A DNA stretch of 64,000 nt from PALSA-1006 sp041660815 (GCA_041660815.1 JBAZVN010000015.1:24640-88639); one strand, 5' to 3'; counted from the first letter of the stretch, positions 42,846-51,266 are shown. A program made the numbers and translations. The notes: generated by a model from the letters alone, not told the origin.

Positions 42846-43751
42846 TTAAACCGGCTTCTCCACTTCGCCGCCCAACACCCCAATCAAATCTGTTAGCATA
42901 TTTGTCAGTTCGCCTGTCATCAATGTGAAGTCGAGTTCGAACATTTCATCTGCCGTATCGGCCAGCGTGGTCGATTCTTCCTTGATGATGTCCAGAAATT
43001 CAAGACGCTTGATTTGCAATTGTTCAGTCAACACAAAAGAAATCCGGTCGTTCCAGGTCAGTCCGAGGCGCGTAGCACGCTTACCTGATGCGATATGAGC
43101 AAGAATTTCTTCGCCTTCGAGCGCGTGATTGGCATAACGCACCGTCGCTTTGCTCTCGTCAGTTGCGCGCAGCTCCAGATCGCGGTCGATGGTGAACGGT
43201 AACGGGGCGCTATCGCTGGCGAGCCAATCGGTCATTGCTGCCACCGGTGAGGTTTCGGTATTTAACGATTTGACGGGCAGTTCATCCAGCGTCTTGTTGA
43301 GAAATTCCAGTAGTTCTTCTGCTTTGGATGCGGATGCCGCGTCGATAATCAAGCGTCCGTTGAGCGTGTCCAGCCATGCATAGGTGATGCGTTGAAGCGC
43401 AAATGCCTTTGGGAGCAATTCTTCTGTGATCGCTTCCTTGAGGTCTTTAAGTTCCTTGCGTCCGACTTTGTAGCCTTGTTGCGCCTCAATATCTGCAACG
43501 CGCTCTTTGGTAAAACGATTGATGATGGCGGCGGGCAATAATTTTTGCTCTACGCCAAGCGCAAACAGAATCTGTCCGTTAGCAACATGAATCAGACGAT
43601 CATCCCCACGGCTGGATACCCAACCACAGTTTTGTTTGTCCAAGCCGCTGCAAGGCATCAAGGGCTTAGTCGCCAGTTTTTCCTTCAGTATTTCAGCGGT
43701 AATTACGCAATCTGTAGCGAGGCGATAGATGAAGATATTTTTGAACCACAT
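42846..43751 (-). CDS. rdgC: RdgC-type recombination protein
   Basis: The 301-aa protein matches RdgC in length and motif order: MWFKNIFIYRL at the start, MPCSGLDKQNCGWVSS, LPAAIINRF, GRKELKDLKEAITEELLPKAF, and GLTWNDRISFVL near 235. RdgC forms a ring on DNA and limits RecA. Next to oriT it could protect the incoming plasmid or its replication from recombination. It is the first minus-strand gene away from oriT. An AT-rich promoter zone lies upstream (43780-43830, with TATAAT on the minus strand). Confidence 0.88.
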   Translation of the reverse strand: MWFKNIFIYRLATDCVITAEILKEKLATKPLMPCSGLDKQNCGWVSSRGDDRLIHVANGQILFALGVEQKLLPAAIINRFTKERVADIEAQQGYKVGRKELKDLKEAITEELLPKAFALQRITYAWLDTLNGRLIIDAASASKAEELLEFLNKTLDELPVKSLNTETSPVAAMTDWLASDSAPLPFTIDRDLELRATDESKATVRYANHALEGEEILAHIASGKRATRLGLTWNDRISFVLTEQLQIKRLEFLDIIKEESTTLADTADEMFELDFTLMTGELTNMLTDLIGVLGGEVEKPV

Positions 43752-44495
43752 ATTGAGATACTCCTTGTTGGTAAAAGTTTGAATGGTAAAGACAGTAAAT
43801 TATAGTTTATTTATATTAGTTTTGTTTATTGCTGTCAAGCTGAGATTTTGAAGTCAGGGTCTCGGGGCGTAGCCCTGAGTTCTACGAGAGGAAAACTTGT
43901 GAAGGGCGCGTAGCGACCAAATAAGTTTCCCGTATGGAATGGCAAAATTCATTTTGTCATGACATCTCGCATCCTGTCCGCTGTGCTACTGTTTTTTGCC
44001 GGAGCTTTGCCGGAAAAAATAGTGTGAAAAGTTTGTCGATTTAAGATGATATGCAGATGCTTAAAATACATTAAGTTTGAGGTTAATGGATATTCATCAG
44101 GAAAATTCTTTGGGGATAAAAGGGAAATTGACGGCGTAAGATTGGTATTGTGCTGGTAATACTCAGACAAAAGGCTGACAAATAACGGATGGAAAAACGA
44201 ATGATGCAAGGCAAGCATGTGGTGGTAATTGGGTGAAAAGTGCGGAACGCAGGGGAAGAACTCAGGTGAAAGGATGGAGAGTTAACGGCAGTGAATTGGT
44301 GATTTGCGGGTGGATAAAAGACGAACCAAAGATAGTTATAAGCTGGTTTTGTGTTGTATTGTTTATTGTAGTATGGTATTTTCAGCACGTTTACACGGCG
44401 GAAGCGTATAGAGGTTGCTGGTTAACTACAGGATGATTACAGGCTTATATGCGGTTGATGTCGGGCTTGTCGCCAACGATTTTAAGGATGATTAA
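43752..44495. other. Non-coding region around oriT
   Basis: Besides the nic region, three structures are visible: an imperfect 8-bp stem CTCGGGGC/GCCCTGAG at 43861-43879; a loose inverted repeat GGAAAACTT...AAGTTTCCC around 43890-43931; and a T6/A6 bulged hairpin at 43992-44019 (TTTTTT-G-CCGG/CCGGAAAAAA), 15 bp beyond nic. The part from 44020 to 44495 is A/T-rich with no convincing gene; it may hold binding sites for the TraK-like protein and the promoter of the plus operon. Confidence 0.5.
43939..43977 (+). other. oriT: oriT core: inverted repeat and P-type nic site
   Basis: A 10-bp inverted repeat (ATGGCAAAAT/ATTTTGTCAT, one mismatch, 2-base loop) is followed after 9 bases by GCATCCTG|TCC. 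P-type oriTs (RP4, R64, R751) have the consensus YATCCTG|Y at the same side of a repeat bound by TraJ/NikA. The expected cut is between 43976 and 43977 on the plus strand. The TraI-type relaxase and NikA/TraJ-like genes lie to the left, TraK/L/M-like genes to the right, as in IncP. The strand would enter starting with the right side; the relaxase genes enter last. Confidence 0.7.
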
Positions 44496-45218
44496 ATGGC
44501 TGTAGCGGAAACAATTAAGGGCGAAAATCAGGCGTCCGGGCGGCAACACAAGATCGAACGGAACGAGATCGCGGAATGCCGGGCTGAGTTATTACGGTTT
44601 TTAATGTCGCCGGAATCAAGCTTTCTGGTTCGGCAGCGCGATGTGATTAAGGCGTTGTTACCCGAAATTAAAGCTGCTCGGGAAATGGGAGTCGGATTTG
44701 AACGTGTCGCTGAATTACTGAATGGCAAAGGAATTCGCCTGAAGGCAGACACGATTCGTGAATATTATTTTGAAGAGATAAGACAACAGGATCAGGAGGC
44801 CATCCACGAAACTGCGCTCAGATACAAACGAGCAGCTGAAGAGGCTATACAGCGGTTTCAAGCGGCAAGTGGTCGTGGACTGGATGAGATCGTCAAAAAA
44901 GCGGTTGATGACGCTGCGTCGAAGAAAAAGCCTGCGGCGACTCCAGTTCCGGTTTCACCGGCTCCTGTGGTTACTTCCAAAGCATCATCGGAATCGGATG
45001 GTGATAAGAAGACTGAAAGCGCATCGGTTCCAAAAAATGACGCGGCGCGGTCGGCTTCGCCGCCCGCTGTTTCAGAGAAGGCAAAAATTCCGCCCTCCCC
45101 GGCTCGTGTCGTTTCGGCGGTTTCTGAGGAGCAATTGGAAAAGCTGCTCAATACGCATTTTGATCCAAAAGATATTCCTCGAAGGCCGTTACCGGATGAA
45201 TTTGAAGATGAAAATTAG
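44496..45218 (+). CDS. TraK-like oriT-binding protein
   Basis: The 240-aa protein has a helical DNA-binding part (about 25-95) with ALLPEIKAAREMGVGFERVAE and GIRLKADTIREYYFEEI, the arrangement of RP4 TraK (helices, then T(F/I)R..Y). The middle is a long A/P/S/K-rich linker. The end, LLNTHFDPKDI, recalls the TraK terminus. RP4 TraK wraps oriT DNA; the position right beside oriT, divergent from the relaxase side, supports the same role. AAGGATGAT precedes the ATG. Confidence 0.65.
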   Translation: MAVAETIKGENQASGRQHKIERNEIAECRAELLRFLMSPESSFLVRQRDVIKALLPEIKAAREMGVGFERVAELLNGKGIRLKADTIREYYFEEIRQQDQEAIHETALRYKRAAEEAIQRFQAASGRGLDEIVKKAVDDAASKKKPAATPVPVSPAPVVTSKASSESDGDKKTESASVPKNDAARSASPPAVSEKAKIPPSPARVVSAVSEEQLEKLLNTHFDPKDIPRRPLPDEFEDEN

Positions 45219-45240
45219 GATTTTTGTTATCTGACAAGAT

Positions 45241-45254
45241 TTCTTACATAGGAA
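45241..45254. promoter_or_regulatory. Palindrome TTCTTACATAGGAA (site 4)
   Basis: Sits 10 bp upstream of the -35 box of the TraL/StbB-like gene, a place that fits either activation or repression. Confidence 0.6.
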
Positions 45255-45264
45255 TTTTGCTAAG

Positions 45265-45293
45265 TTGTTGTTAATTTGTTTTTACAATATAAT
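45265..45293 (+). promoter_or_regulatory. Promoter of the TraL/StbB-like gene
   Basis: TTGTTG, 17 bp, TATAAT. The -10 box lies within TTTACAATATAATTT, which recurs at 40543. Confidence 0.55.
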
Positions 45294-45324
45294 TTATTGC
45301 ACTATTTTACAAAGGAGAAACGTT

Positions 45325-46050
45325 GTGTCGAAGATTATTGTGTTGAATGTAAGTGGTAACGTAGGAAAAACAACGGTTGCAGCACATTTATTGTATCCGC
45401 GCTTGCTGGTAGATGGCGTTGATCCTGTTCTGGTCGAGGTGGAAACATACAACAAGTCAGCAGATGGTTTACCAGGCATAACCTCAATCAAGAAAACTGG
45501 TGCGCAGTATCGTGAGGTTTATGAAATGGGCTTTAACAGCGGCAATATGATTGTCGATGTTGGCGCGTCAAATATCGTTCCGTTTTTTCAGCAACTGCGT
45601 AGCCTGGATGGCTCCGGGCATATTTTCGATTTGTTCGTGATTCCAACTACCTCCGGCACTAAAGAAATGCTGGATACGCTGAAGACGATTGAGTTACTGC
45701 GCACGTTTGGCGTCGAAGAAGACAGGCTGCGTGTTGTTTTCAATCGTGTGGGTGAAAACCTGATAAGCGAATTTCGTATGCTTTACGATGCCAGTGCTTT
45801 GCCTCAGACAAAGTTTGACTTCAATAAAAAACTTTCAATTCGTGAAACCGAGTTGTTCAAGGATCTTGGCGAACTGGGCGAAACCGTTGCTTCAATGCTG
45901 GCCGATGATGCTAATTATTCAAAACTGGCAATGGAAGCTAAAGATCCAGCCGAAAAGAAAGGCTACATTCGCCGGGATATGGCACGTCGTATGTCGGCTA
46001 CGGTCAATCGTAATCTTGATTCCGTTTTTACTGCCCTTGAGGTGAAGTAA
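45325..46050 (+). CDS. TraL/StbB-like ParA-family ATPase
   Basis: The 241-aa P-loop protein begins with IIVLNVSGNVGKTTVAAHLL, the variant Walker A of StbB (R388) and TraL (RP4). DVGASNIVPF is the Walker B-like region. Proteins of this group link plasmid DNA position and conjugation. The GTG start follows AAAGGAGAAACGTT. It overlaps the next gene by one base. Together with the TraK-like and TraM-like genes it forms the IncP traKLM / IncW stbABC type operon. Confidence 0.75.
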   Translation: MSKIIVLNVSGNVGKTTVAAHLLYPRLLVDGVDPVLVEVETYNKSADGLPGITSIKKTGAQYREVYEMGFNSGNMIVDVGASNIVPFFQQLRSLDGSGHIFDLFVIPTTSGTKEMLDTLKTIELLRTFGVEEDRLRVVFNRVGENLISEFRMLYDASALPQTKFDFNKKLSIRETELFKDLGELGETVASMLADDANYSKLAMEAKDPAEKKGYIRRDMARRMSATVNRNLDSVFTALEVK

Positions 46051-46772
46051 TGTTTGACGACAGCACACAAGGACTCAGCAAACAGGAAATCATCTGGGCT
46101 GAAATGATCGCGATGGGCGAACGTCTCGGTACGATGACGAAAACCCTGAATGAATCTGAAAAAAGCGTCGGTGATACGGTGACTTCTATCGAAGAATCCA
46201 TGAACCAATTGAGCGAACAGATGGAGTCGCTTGCCGGTACAACCAATGGTGTGATGGGTAAAAAAGAACAAGAGTTGCAGCAACGTATTGATGCCGCTCT
46301 TGCTGAATATCGCGCCAGTACGGAAAAACGTGATCTTGAAGTCATTGAGACTATCACAGAAGGTATTGAGCTGAAGATCCAGTCATCGGTCGATGTTGTG
46401 AATAAAACCCTAACGGACTCTGTTGATGAAACTGTTGGCCGGATTCGTGCGGAAGGCGAAAAAGCCTTCAATTCGTTTACCGATGAAGGACGTCAAAAGT
46501 GGTTGTCCGTTGCTATCGGTGGCGTGTGTTTTTTGGCGGCGATGTGCAGCATCGGTGGATGGTATGTGGCTTCATTGCATTACGATTCAAAATTTCAGGC
46601 ACGTGGTTTTGCCAATGCGGCAGAAGGTGAAGCCGCTGTAAAGCTTTCAAAGCTGAATGATTTTACCAAGATGCTCAAGTGCGATGGATTCACGGAACAC
46701 CAGCAAAATGGTCATTCGTATTGCGTCCCGATGGATGCAAACAAGGTGGTTTCTGGCTGGCGGATTGAGTAA
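46050..46772 (+). CDS. TraM/StbC-like coiled-coil membrane protein
   Basis: A 240-aa protein with a long coiled coil (about 20-140) and a single membrane helix (about 153-175, SVAIGGVCFLAAMCSIGGWYV), then a short tail with two cysteines. Third gene after the TraK- and TraL-like genes, the same place as TraM in RP4 and StbC in R388. Sequence similarity is low; the call rests on position and shape. Confidence 0.6.
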   Translation: MFDDSTQGLSKQEIIWAEMIAMGERLGTMTKTLNESEKSVGDTVTSIEESMNQLSEQMESLAGTTNGVMGKKEQELQQRIDAALAEYRASTEKRDLEVIETITEGIELKIQSSVDVVNKTLTDSVDETVGRIRAEGEKAFNSFTDEGRQKWLSVAIGGVCFLAAMCSIGGWYVASLHYDSKFQARGFANAAEGEAAVKLSKLNDFTKMLKCDGFTEHQQNGHSYCVPMDANKVVSGWRIE

Positions 46773-46797
46773 ATTTCAATATTAAGAAAGGGATGGT

Positions 46798-47505
46798 ATG
46801 GCAAGCGATTTGATTATTGATAGACGCAGCGGTGAATGCGAAGAGGAAGGATTATTTCCTTCCATGCTTGAACGTCACTGTGTTGATCTTATAGATGCCA
46901 ACAACAGAATGTACAGGAGCATCGAGGGTATTGAATTTCACCTCACACCGGATCGCCTGGAAGTTTACAGCGCGGATCTCAGTGCGGGTTTTTCAGAGGT
47001 GCAATCGTTTCTGGGCGTTATTGGCTGGGGACAAGCCAAAATCAGCGGCAATCCGGATTGGGTCAGGAAGGTTCTTGCCTATCCAGGGAGTGTCGAATTC
47101 ATTACCGACGAAGATCAGATGCGTGGGCAATATGTTGCGGTTGAAGAAACGCATCAACTTCACGCGTCTATCAGCGCAGATTCAAGAGAGGCAGAACAAG
47201 ATGTTCCAAACGAGGATGCTATTTTTCCTGCTTGTTTTGACACCGCTCCATCCCGTGAAGAAGCTGTTACCACAATAGATCGTCGCGAACCGGTTTGGCT
47301 GGAATGTGAAAAGTCAGCCAAAGGCACGGTAAGCATTACCGAAGAGCCTGAATTGCTGGAAGCGTTGGAGTGTATTAAACGCTATTTGGCACGCATTGGT
47401 TTTCCTGATGCATCCATATCGCCTCAAGTGTATTTGTCCATACAAAATGGTGATTTGGCTGAGTTCAGAGCGGAATTCGTTAAAGTGAATGTCACGGAAT
47501 ACTAA
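46798..47505 (+). CDS. Unknown 235-aa acidic protein
   Basis: The protein is acidic and soluble. The middle contains SFLGVIGWGQAKISGNPDWV, which could be a small folded unit followed by a linker and a helical C-terminal part. No family recognised. AAGAAAGGGATGGT precedes the ATG. Part of the plus-strand oriT-side operon. Confidence 0.55.
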   Translation: MASDLIIDRRSGECEEEGLFPSMLERHCVDLIDANNRMYRSIEGIEFHLTPDRLEVYSADLSAGFSEVQSFLGVIGWGQAKISGNPDWVRKVLAYPGSVEFITDEDQMRGQYVAVEETHQLHASISADSREAEQDVPNEDAIFPACFDTAPSREEAVTTIDRREPVWLECEKSAKGTVSITEEPELLEALECIKRYLARIGFPDASISPQVYLSIQNGDLAEFRAEFVKVNVTEY

Positions 47506-47508
47506 GCA

Positions 47509-47673
47509 ATGGCAACAATAACTATTGAACAGATCGAATATGCGATCAATCGTTCAAAAGTCGCAGGTGTATCTGAATGTGGTTCGTTTGTTGATACCCG
47601 ATATTTATCTGAATTGTATGGGTTGATGAACTACTTCGGTGTAACTGAAGTGTGGGCAGGAGTTGTAGTTTGA
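47509..47673 (+). CDS. DUF3717-like small protein, 54 aa
   Basis: The peptide starts ATITIEQIEYAINRSK and continues with RYLSELYGLMNYFGV, which follows the DUF3717 pattern (TITIxxLExAIN...LaxvYGlMIy) known from beta-proteobacterial plasmids and chromosomes. The start codon lies 3 bp after the preceding stop. Function unknown. Confidence 0.55.
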   Translation: MATITIEQIEYAINRSKVAGVSECGSFVDTRYLSELYGLMNYFGVTEVWAGVVV

Positions 47674-47718
47674 AGCGTGGTAGCAGGGGTGATTGTTTTT
47701 AATTTTAAGGAGTATGTC

Positions 47719-48762
47719 ATGGAAGGTTTGGATTTAAGTACATTCGGTAAACGCGGTGTTCGTGCTGCTTCGCGTTCTTTTCCTATTCAGGTTGTTGCAT
47801 ACGATCTGAATCACGTTGATGGTAAGCCTGATACAGTCACCGGTATTGATCTTTCGTTGCCGGAAAAGCCTACGGTGACGGTATTTTTGCGCCCTCGCAA
47901 GGTAACGGAAAATACCGACGATCAGGGTTCCGGTTTTGCACGTCCAGAGGTAGTGAATTTTGCTACCGATATTCTGGGTGCAGCTATGAAATCCAACAAC
48001 CGTAATCAACTGGAAAAGGCAATGAATGATCCGCTGGCGAAGGTTTATACCGAGATCGGCGGCGTGTTACTGGCGGATGGCGCATATCTGGATGAGAAAA
48101 CAGGTCTGTGGTCAGCTTCATGGTTGAAGTCACTGTCCAAGGCAGAAGGTCAAACTGAAATTATCACGCCGGTGATGGCCCGTTTGAATGATCCATATAT
48201 GCCCAAAGGTGCTTCGCGTATGTCGGCCTCGCTGGATGTTGTTTATCCGGAAATGAAAACGCTGGCCACTACGTTCGCGGATCTGGAACGTTATGCAATT
48301 GATACAATGAAGCGCAGCTCGAATGGTACGTCGTTCGTTGTTTTACGCGTCATCAATACAGCAGACGGCGAAATGTTTGCCCGCATGATTCGCCCAGGCA
48401 CAAAACTGGAAGACGGCAAATACATTCAGGAAGCGGCTGATGCGGTTATGAACCGTTTCTGGTGTAGTTTTGAATCCGATTGGGTGGACAATTTGATTCA
48501 GGCCATTGATTCAGGCGCAGTGCAGGCAGAAATCTTCCCCGGCGTTCGCTACTACTTCGTCGGCAAAGGACTTGAAGCGGTCGTAAAACACGGCGACAAA
48601 CACTCTGCGCGCTATCGCATGGGTGAAGGTGAAGATAACGGCTTCATGGCCTCTACGGTGGTGCTGAAGGAGCATGAAGGCGGTGATGGCGAAATGTTCC
48701 CGATTGGTTGTCATCCGCTGCTGCCGTTTGATACGAAACCACAAGGTTTGGCCGGTATTTAA
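47719..48762 (+). CDS. Unknown 347-aa protein
   Basis: A well-formed soluble protein with a strong ribosome site (TTAAGGAG). It has mixed alpha/beta sequence, for example PTVTVFLRPRKV and GTSFVVLRVINTADGEMFARM. No family recognised and no catalytic motif is evident. A terminator follows, so it ends the operon from the TraK-like gene on. Good codon use suggests high expression. Confidence 0.6.
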   Translation: MEGLDLSTFGKRGVRAASRSFPIQVVAYDLNHVDGKPDTVTGIDLSLPEKPTVTVFLRPRKVTENTDDQGSGFARPEVVNFATDILGAAMKSNNRNQLEKAMNDPLAKVYTEIGGVLLADGAYLDEKTGLWSASWLKSLSKAEGQTEIITPVMARLNDPYMPKGASRMSASLDVVYPEMKTLATTFADLERYAIDTMKRSSNGTSFVVLRVINTADGEMFARMIRPGTKLEDGKYIQEAADAVMNRFWCSFESDWVDNLIQAIDSGAVQAEIFPGVRYYFVGKGLEAVVKHGDKHSARYRMGEGEDNGFMASTVVLKEHEGGDGEMFPIGCHPLLPFDTKPQGLAGI

Positions 48763-48784
48763 TCGGTCACAAACTGTATAAAAG

Positions 48785-48809
48785 AACGGGGCTTCGGCTC
48801 CGTTTTTTT
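48785..48809 (+). terminator. Rho-independent terminator
   Basis: Stem AACGGGGC/GCTCCGTT (one G-T pair), loop TTCG, then seven T. Ends the operon of the 347-aa protein. Confidence 0.85.
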
Positions 48810-48818
48810 GTTTTAAAC

Positions 48819-48837
48819 ATTGCTATTTAATAGCAAT
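48819..48837. promoter_or_regulatory. Inverted repeat, possible operator
   Basis: ATTGCTAT-TTA-ATAGCAAT, followed by TTGTGCAATTATTTGG. It lies 70 bp before the 118-aa gene and probably controls it. Confidence 0.4.
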
Positions 48838-48905
48838 TGTGCAATTATTTGGCTGTGAGATTTTCAGATTAAAAGCGGAAAACAAAAGGATAATTAGGTG
48901 AAACG

Positions 48906-49262
48906 ATGACTGAAACAGTGACAATTGAAAATCCGGGCAAGGTGATCGACGCTTTAACTGCAAGAATATCTCAACTGGAAAGTCTGTTAGCTTTTCAAAT
49001 TGCAGAAAACAGGCGAGCTGCACCGGAGCGTTATGCTGACATGCTGCGTTGGATGCGAAAGCGTGCCGTAATCCCGCTTTACGTCGGCGATCGGGATGCT
49101 GATACGCTCAGAACGAAAGAATTTGTAGGTGATGAGTTGATCTCTGAAGAAGCTGCTGACAAGGCATTTAAACAGGTTTGGTTTCTGGATAATGCGCCGG
49201 TGACTCAGGAAGTAAAAGACGCAATGCGCAAAGCAGCTAACTACGGCATGAATCGTTTTTGA
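48906..49262 (+). CDS. Unknown 118-aa protein
   Basis: A helical protein with a possible short coiled coil (about 17-38) and the motif YADMLRWMRKRAVIPLYVGDRD. TAGGTGAAACG precedes the ATG. No family recognised. Confidence 0.5.
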   Translation: MTETVTIENPGKVIDALTARISQLESLLAFQIAENRRAAPERYADMLRWMRKRAVIPLYVGDRDADTLRTKEFVGDELISEEAADKAFKQVWFLDNAPVTQEVKDAMRKAANYGMNRF

Positions 49263-49275
49263 TCCATATAGACAC

Positions 49276-49289
49276 TTCCTACATAAGAA
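49276..49289. promoter_or_regulatory. Palindrome TTCCTACATAAGAA (site 5)
   Basis: Lies 30 bp before the ATG of the membrane-protein gene at 49320. Confidence 0.6.
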
Positions 49290-49319
49290 GCAAAAGTAAA
49301 TAAGCAAAGGAACGAATAA

Positions 49320-49634
49320 ATGATTTCAGCAGATGCAGTAAACGGCGGCTTTGAAGCGTTTGCAGCCGTGATGGTTTTGAATCACTGCCGGGTGTTGAAG
49401 GTAGAAAAATTAGTGCGCGGGGTTTCCGTAGTCAGTGTTATGTTTTTCATGCTGTGGGGCATGTGGAATCTGTACTACTACCCTAGCCTGGCGCAACCAC
49501 TAAGTTTTTACGGCGGGATGTTGGTGGTGCTGTCCAATATTTTTTACGTAGGCATGTTGCTGGGCTATCGAAGACAGGAGGCTATCGCAATTCGGATTGA
49601 TAACCAGACTTCTGCCGGCAGTGAGAAAAACTAA
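49320..49634 (+). CDS. Two-helix membrane protein, 104 aa
   Basis: Hydrophobic segments at about 34-54 and 62-82 with cytoplasmic ends. CAAAGGAACG precedes the ATG. Its stop overlaps the next start (TAATG). It may work with the TraB-like protein downstream. Confidence 0.55.
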   Translation: MISADAVNGGFEAFAAVMVLNHCRVLKVEKLVRGVSVVSVMFFMLWGMWNLYYYPSLAQPLSFYGGMLVVLSNIFYVGMLLGYRRQEAIAIRIDNQTSAGSEKN

Positions 49635-49969
49635 TGCTGTCTCGCTCCCCTACCCGGCTTAGTGCGCAAACGGCTCAGTGGCTTGAAAGTCTAGACGTTT
49701 TTACGTCATTGATCGCAAACTTTAGGCGGCATACTGGAGCCAGAATCCGTGATTGGGAAGATCAAGGCGGCAATAATAGTTTGGTGATCGAGCTTGCAGC
49801 CGTATTGTCCGAAGCGGATAGCCTGAGTCGGTTGGTTGACTCAATTGTTGATGGCACGGAAGAAAAAGTACCCATGCCTGAACTCAGAGAGCGGTTTGTG
49901 AAGCTGATGGTAAAAGCTGATGTATTGCTGGGTCGGTGGAAATCCAGAGGGCTTGGATTGGGGTATTAA
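49634..49969 (+). CDS. Unknown 111-aa protein
   Basis: Soluble, helical, coupled to the membrane protein by a one-base overlap. No family recognised. Confidence 0.5.
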   Translation: MLSRSPTRLSAQTAQWLESLDVFTSLIANFRRHTGARIRDWEDQGGNNSLVIELAAVLSEADSLSRLVDSIVDGTEEKVPMPELRERFVKLMVKADVLLGRWKSRGLGLGY

Positions 49970-50001
49970 TTCAATGGATCTGCGGCAATTAACAGTGTGT
50001 G

Positions 50002-50021
50002 CATCCCGCTTCGGCGGGATG
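50002..50021 (+). promoter_or_regulatory. Stem-loop leader (copy 5) before traB
   Basis: Perfect 8-bp stem CATCCCGC/GCGGGATG with stable loop TTCG, then TGTTTTAGAGGGGC and the ATG 8 bp after GAGGGG. Confidence 0.6.
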
Positions 50022-50039
50022 TGTTTTAGAGGGGCAAAA

Positions 50040-51224
50040 ATGATTAGGCGTTACAGTAACAATATAGCGATGTTGCCATATTTCTTTGCCGGTGCTTTGT
50101 TAGGCTGGGCGATGTTTGATTACGATGGCGACGTGATTTGGCTGGCATTAGGGCCGTTCGTTGTGGCGTTGTGGGCGATGTCCAGTACGCGGTGTACAGC
50201 TTGGTTGGTTATGTTTGGATATTATCTCGGCGCTGGTAGAGGACTGTTTGCGGGTGGTGGCGTTTTCTTCGCTGATAAAGGTGTTTTTTCCTTGGGCGAT
50301 GGATTGCTGATATGGATCGGCCCGGCACTCATGCTCTCTAGTGTATGGGCGATTTTGTGGGGACGTGCTTCTATCCTCTTTAGGTCTTTGATAGCGATAG
50401 TTCTGGTGGCCGTGCCGCCATTTGGAATCATTGGCTGGGGATCTCCGGTATTAGCAGCTGGTACATGGTTTCCTGGAATGGGATTAGCGGGGCTGCTGTT
50501 GATGTTGCTGGTGATCGGATTGATGGCGAAAATGGCTCAGGGCAATCAGGGTCGCTACACCTGGTGGAGTTTGAGCAGTTTGATTTCTGTGTCACTGGTT
50601 TGCAATGCGTTATATGTGAGTCCAGTCAAAGGCGATTGGGTCGGGGTTAATACGGATTTTGGTGACGGCAGTAAGCAGACAAGTTTTGTAGGGATTTCAC
50701 GCCTGCAGGACAGTTTGTTGACTCAACGCACAAAGGTCTCTGTATGGCCGGAAGCTGCCGGTGGTTGGTGGGATGTAAACGAGGCTTTTTTATCAGCTGC
50801 CGATGACGAAATGAAAACGCAAAAACGATCTGCTTTGATCGGCGCTCATCGAGTTGTAAACGGATTGTATGTAAACGTAGTGGAAAGCGTCGGCGCAGAG
50901 TCAGGAGTTGAATGGCATAGTCGAATGGTCGTGCCTTTGAGCATGTGGCGTCCTTGGGCTTCACAGGGCGAAAAATGGGCGGTGGATTGGACTGGATCAG
51001 GCGTTAAGCGATTCCAAGGTAAAAAAGTCGGCGTGCTGATTTGTTATGACCAGGTGATTGTATGGCCTGCGATTTTGACAATGATAGACAAGCCAGATGT
51101 GTTGATTGGTGTATCAAACGGCTGGTGGTCTAAAGAAACTGCGGCTACAGGCGCTCAAATGGCTTCTATGGGGTCGTGGGCGCGTTTGAGTGGATTGCCG
51201 ATGGTAACGGCTAGGAATGAATGA
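50040..51224 (+). CDS. traB: TraB-like carbon-nitrogen hydrolase membrane protein
   Basis: The 394-aa protein has an N-terminal membrane part (six or so helices up to about 190) and a C-terminal nitrilase-fold domain. WPEAAGG near 236 holds the catalytic Glu and GVLICYDQVI near 334 the Cys, as in apolipoprotein N-acyltransferase and IncP TraB. The lysine is not clear to me. TraB-type proteins sit with plasmid-transfer genes; their substrate is unknown. Confidence 0.72.
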   Translation: MIRRYSNNIAMLPYFFAGALLGWAMFDYDGDVIWLALGPFVVALWAMSSTRCTAWLVMFGYYLGAGRGLFAGGGVFFADKGVFSLGDGLLIWIGPALMLSSVWAILWGRASILFRSLIAIVLVAVPPFGIIGWGSPVLAAGTWFPGMGLAGLLLMLLVIGLMAKMAQGNQGRYTWWSLSSLISVSLVCNALYVSPVKGDWVGVNTDFGDGSKQTSFVGISRLQDSLLTQRTKVSVWPEAAGGWWDVNEAFLSAADDEMKTQKRSALIGAHRVVNGLYVNVVESVGAESGVEWHSRMVVPLSMWRPWASQGEKWAVDWTGSGVKRFQGKKVGVLICYDQVIVWPAILTMIDKPDVLIGVSNGWWSKETAATGAQMASMGSWARLSGLPMVTARNE

Positions 51225-51240
51225 GTTAATTGATTGCAGA

Positions 51241-51260
51241 CCCATTTAAAAATGGGACTT
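51241..51260 (+). terminator. Probable terminator after traB
   Basis: Stem CCCATTT/AAATGGG with 2-base loop, then ACTTTTG. It separates the plus operon from convergent minus genes. Confidence 0.5.
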
Positions 51261-51266
51261 TTGTGC

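Noticed and set aside
43890..43931. GAAGGGCGCGTAGCG, which on the other strand resembles a MOBQ nic (GCGCCCT)
   Set aside because: The relaxase here is MOBP/TraI type and a better P-type nic with inverted repeat lies 60 bp away.
44233..44436. Frame of 67 codons beyond oriT, and frames on the other strand (43949-44218, 44083-44388)
   Set aside because: Weak or no ribosome sites, unnatural composition and position in the oriT region; three competing frames in one stretch without any convincing one.
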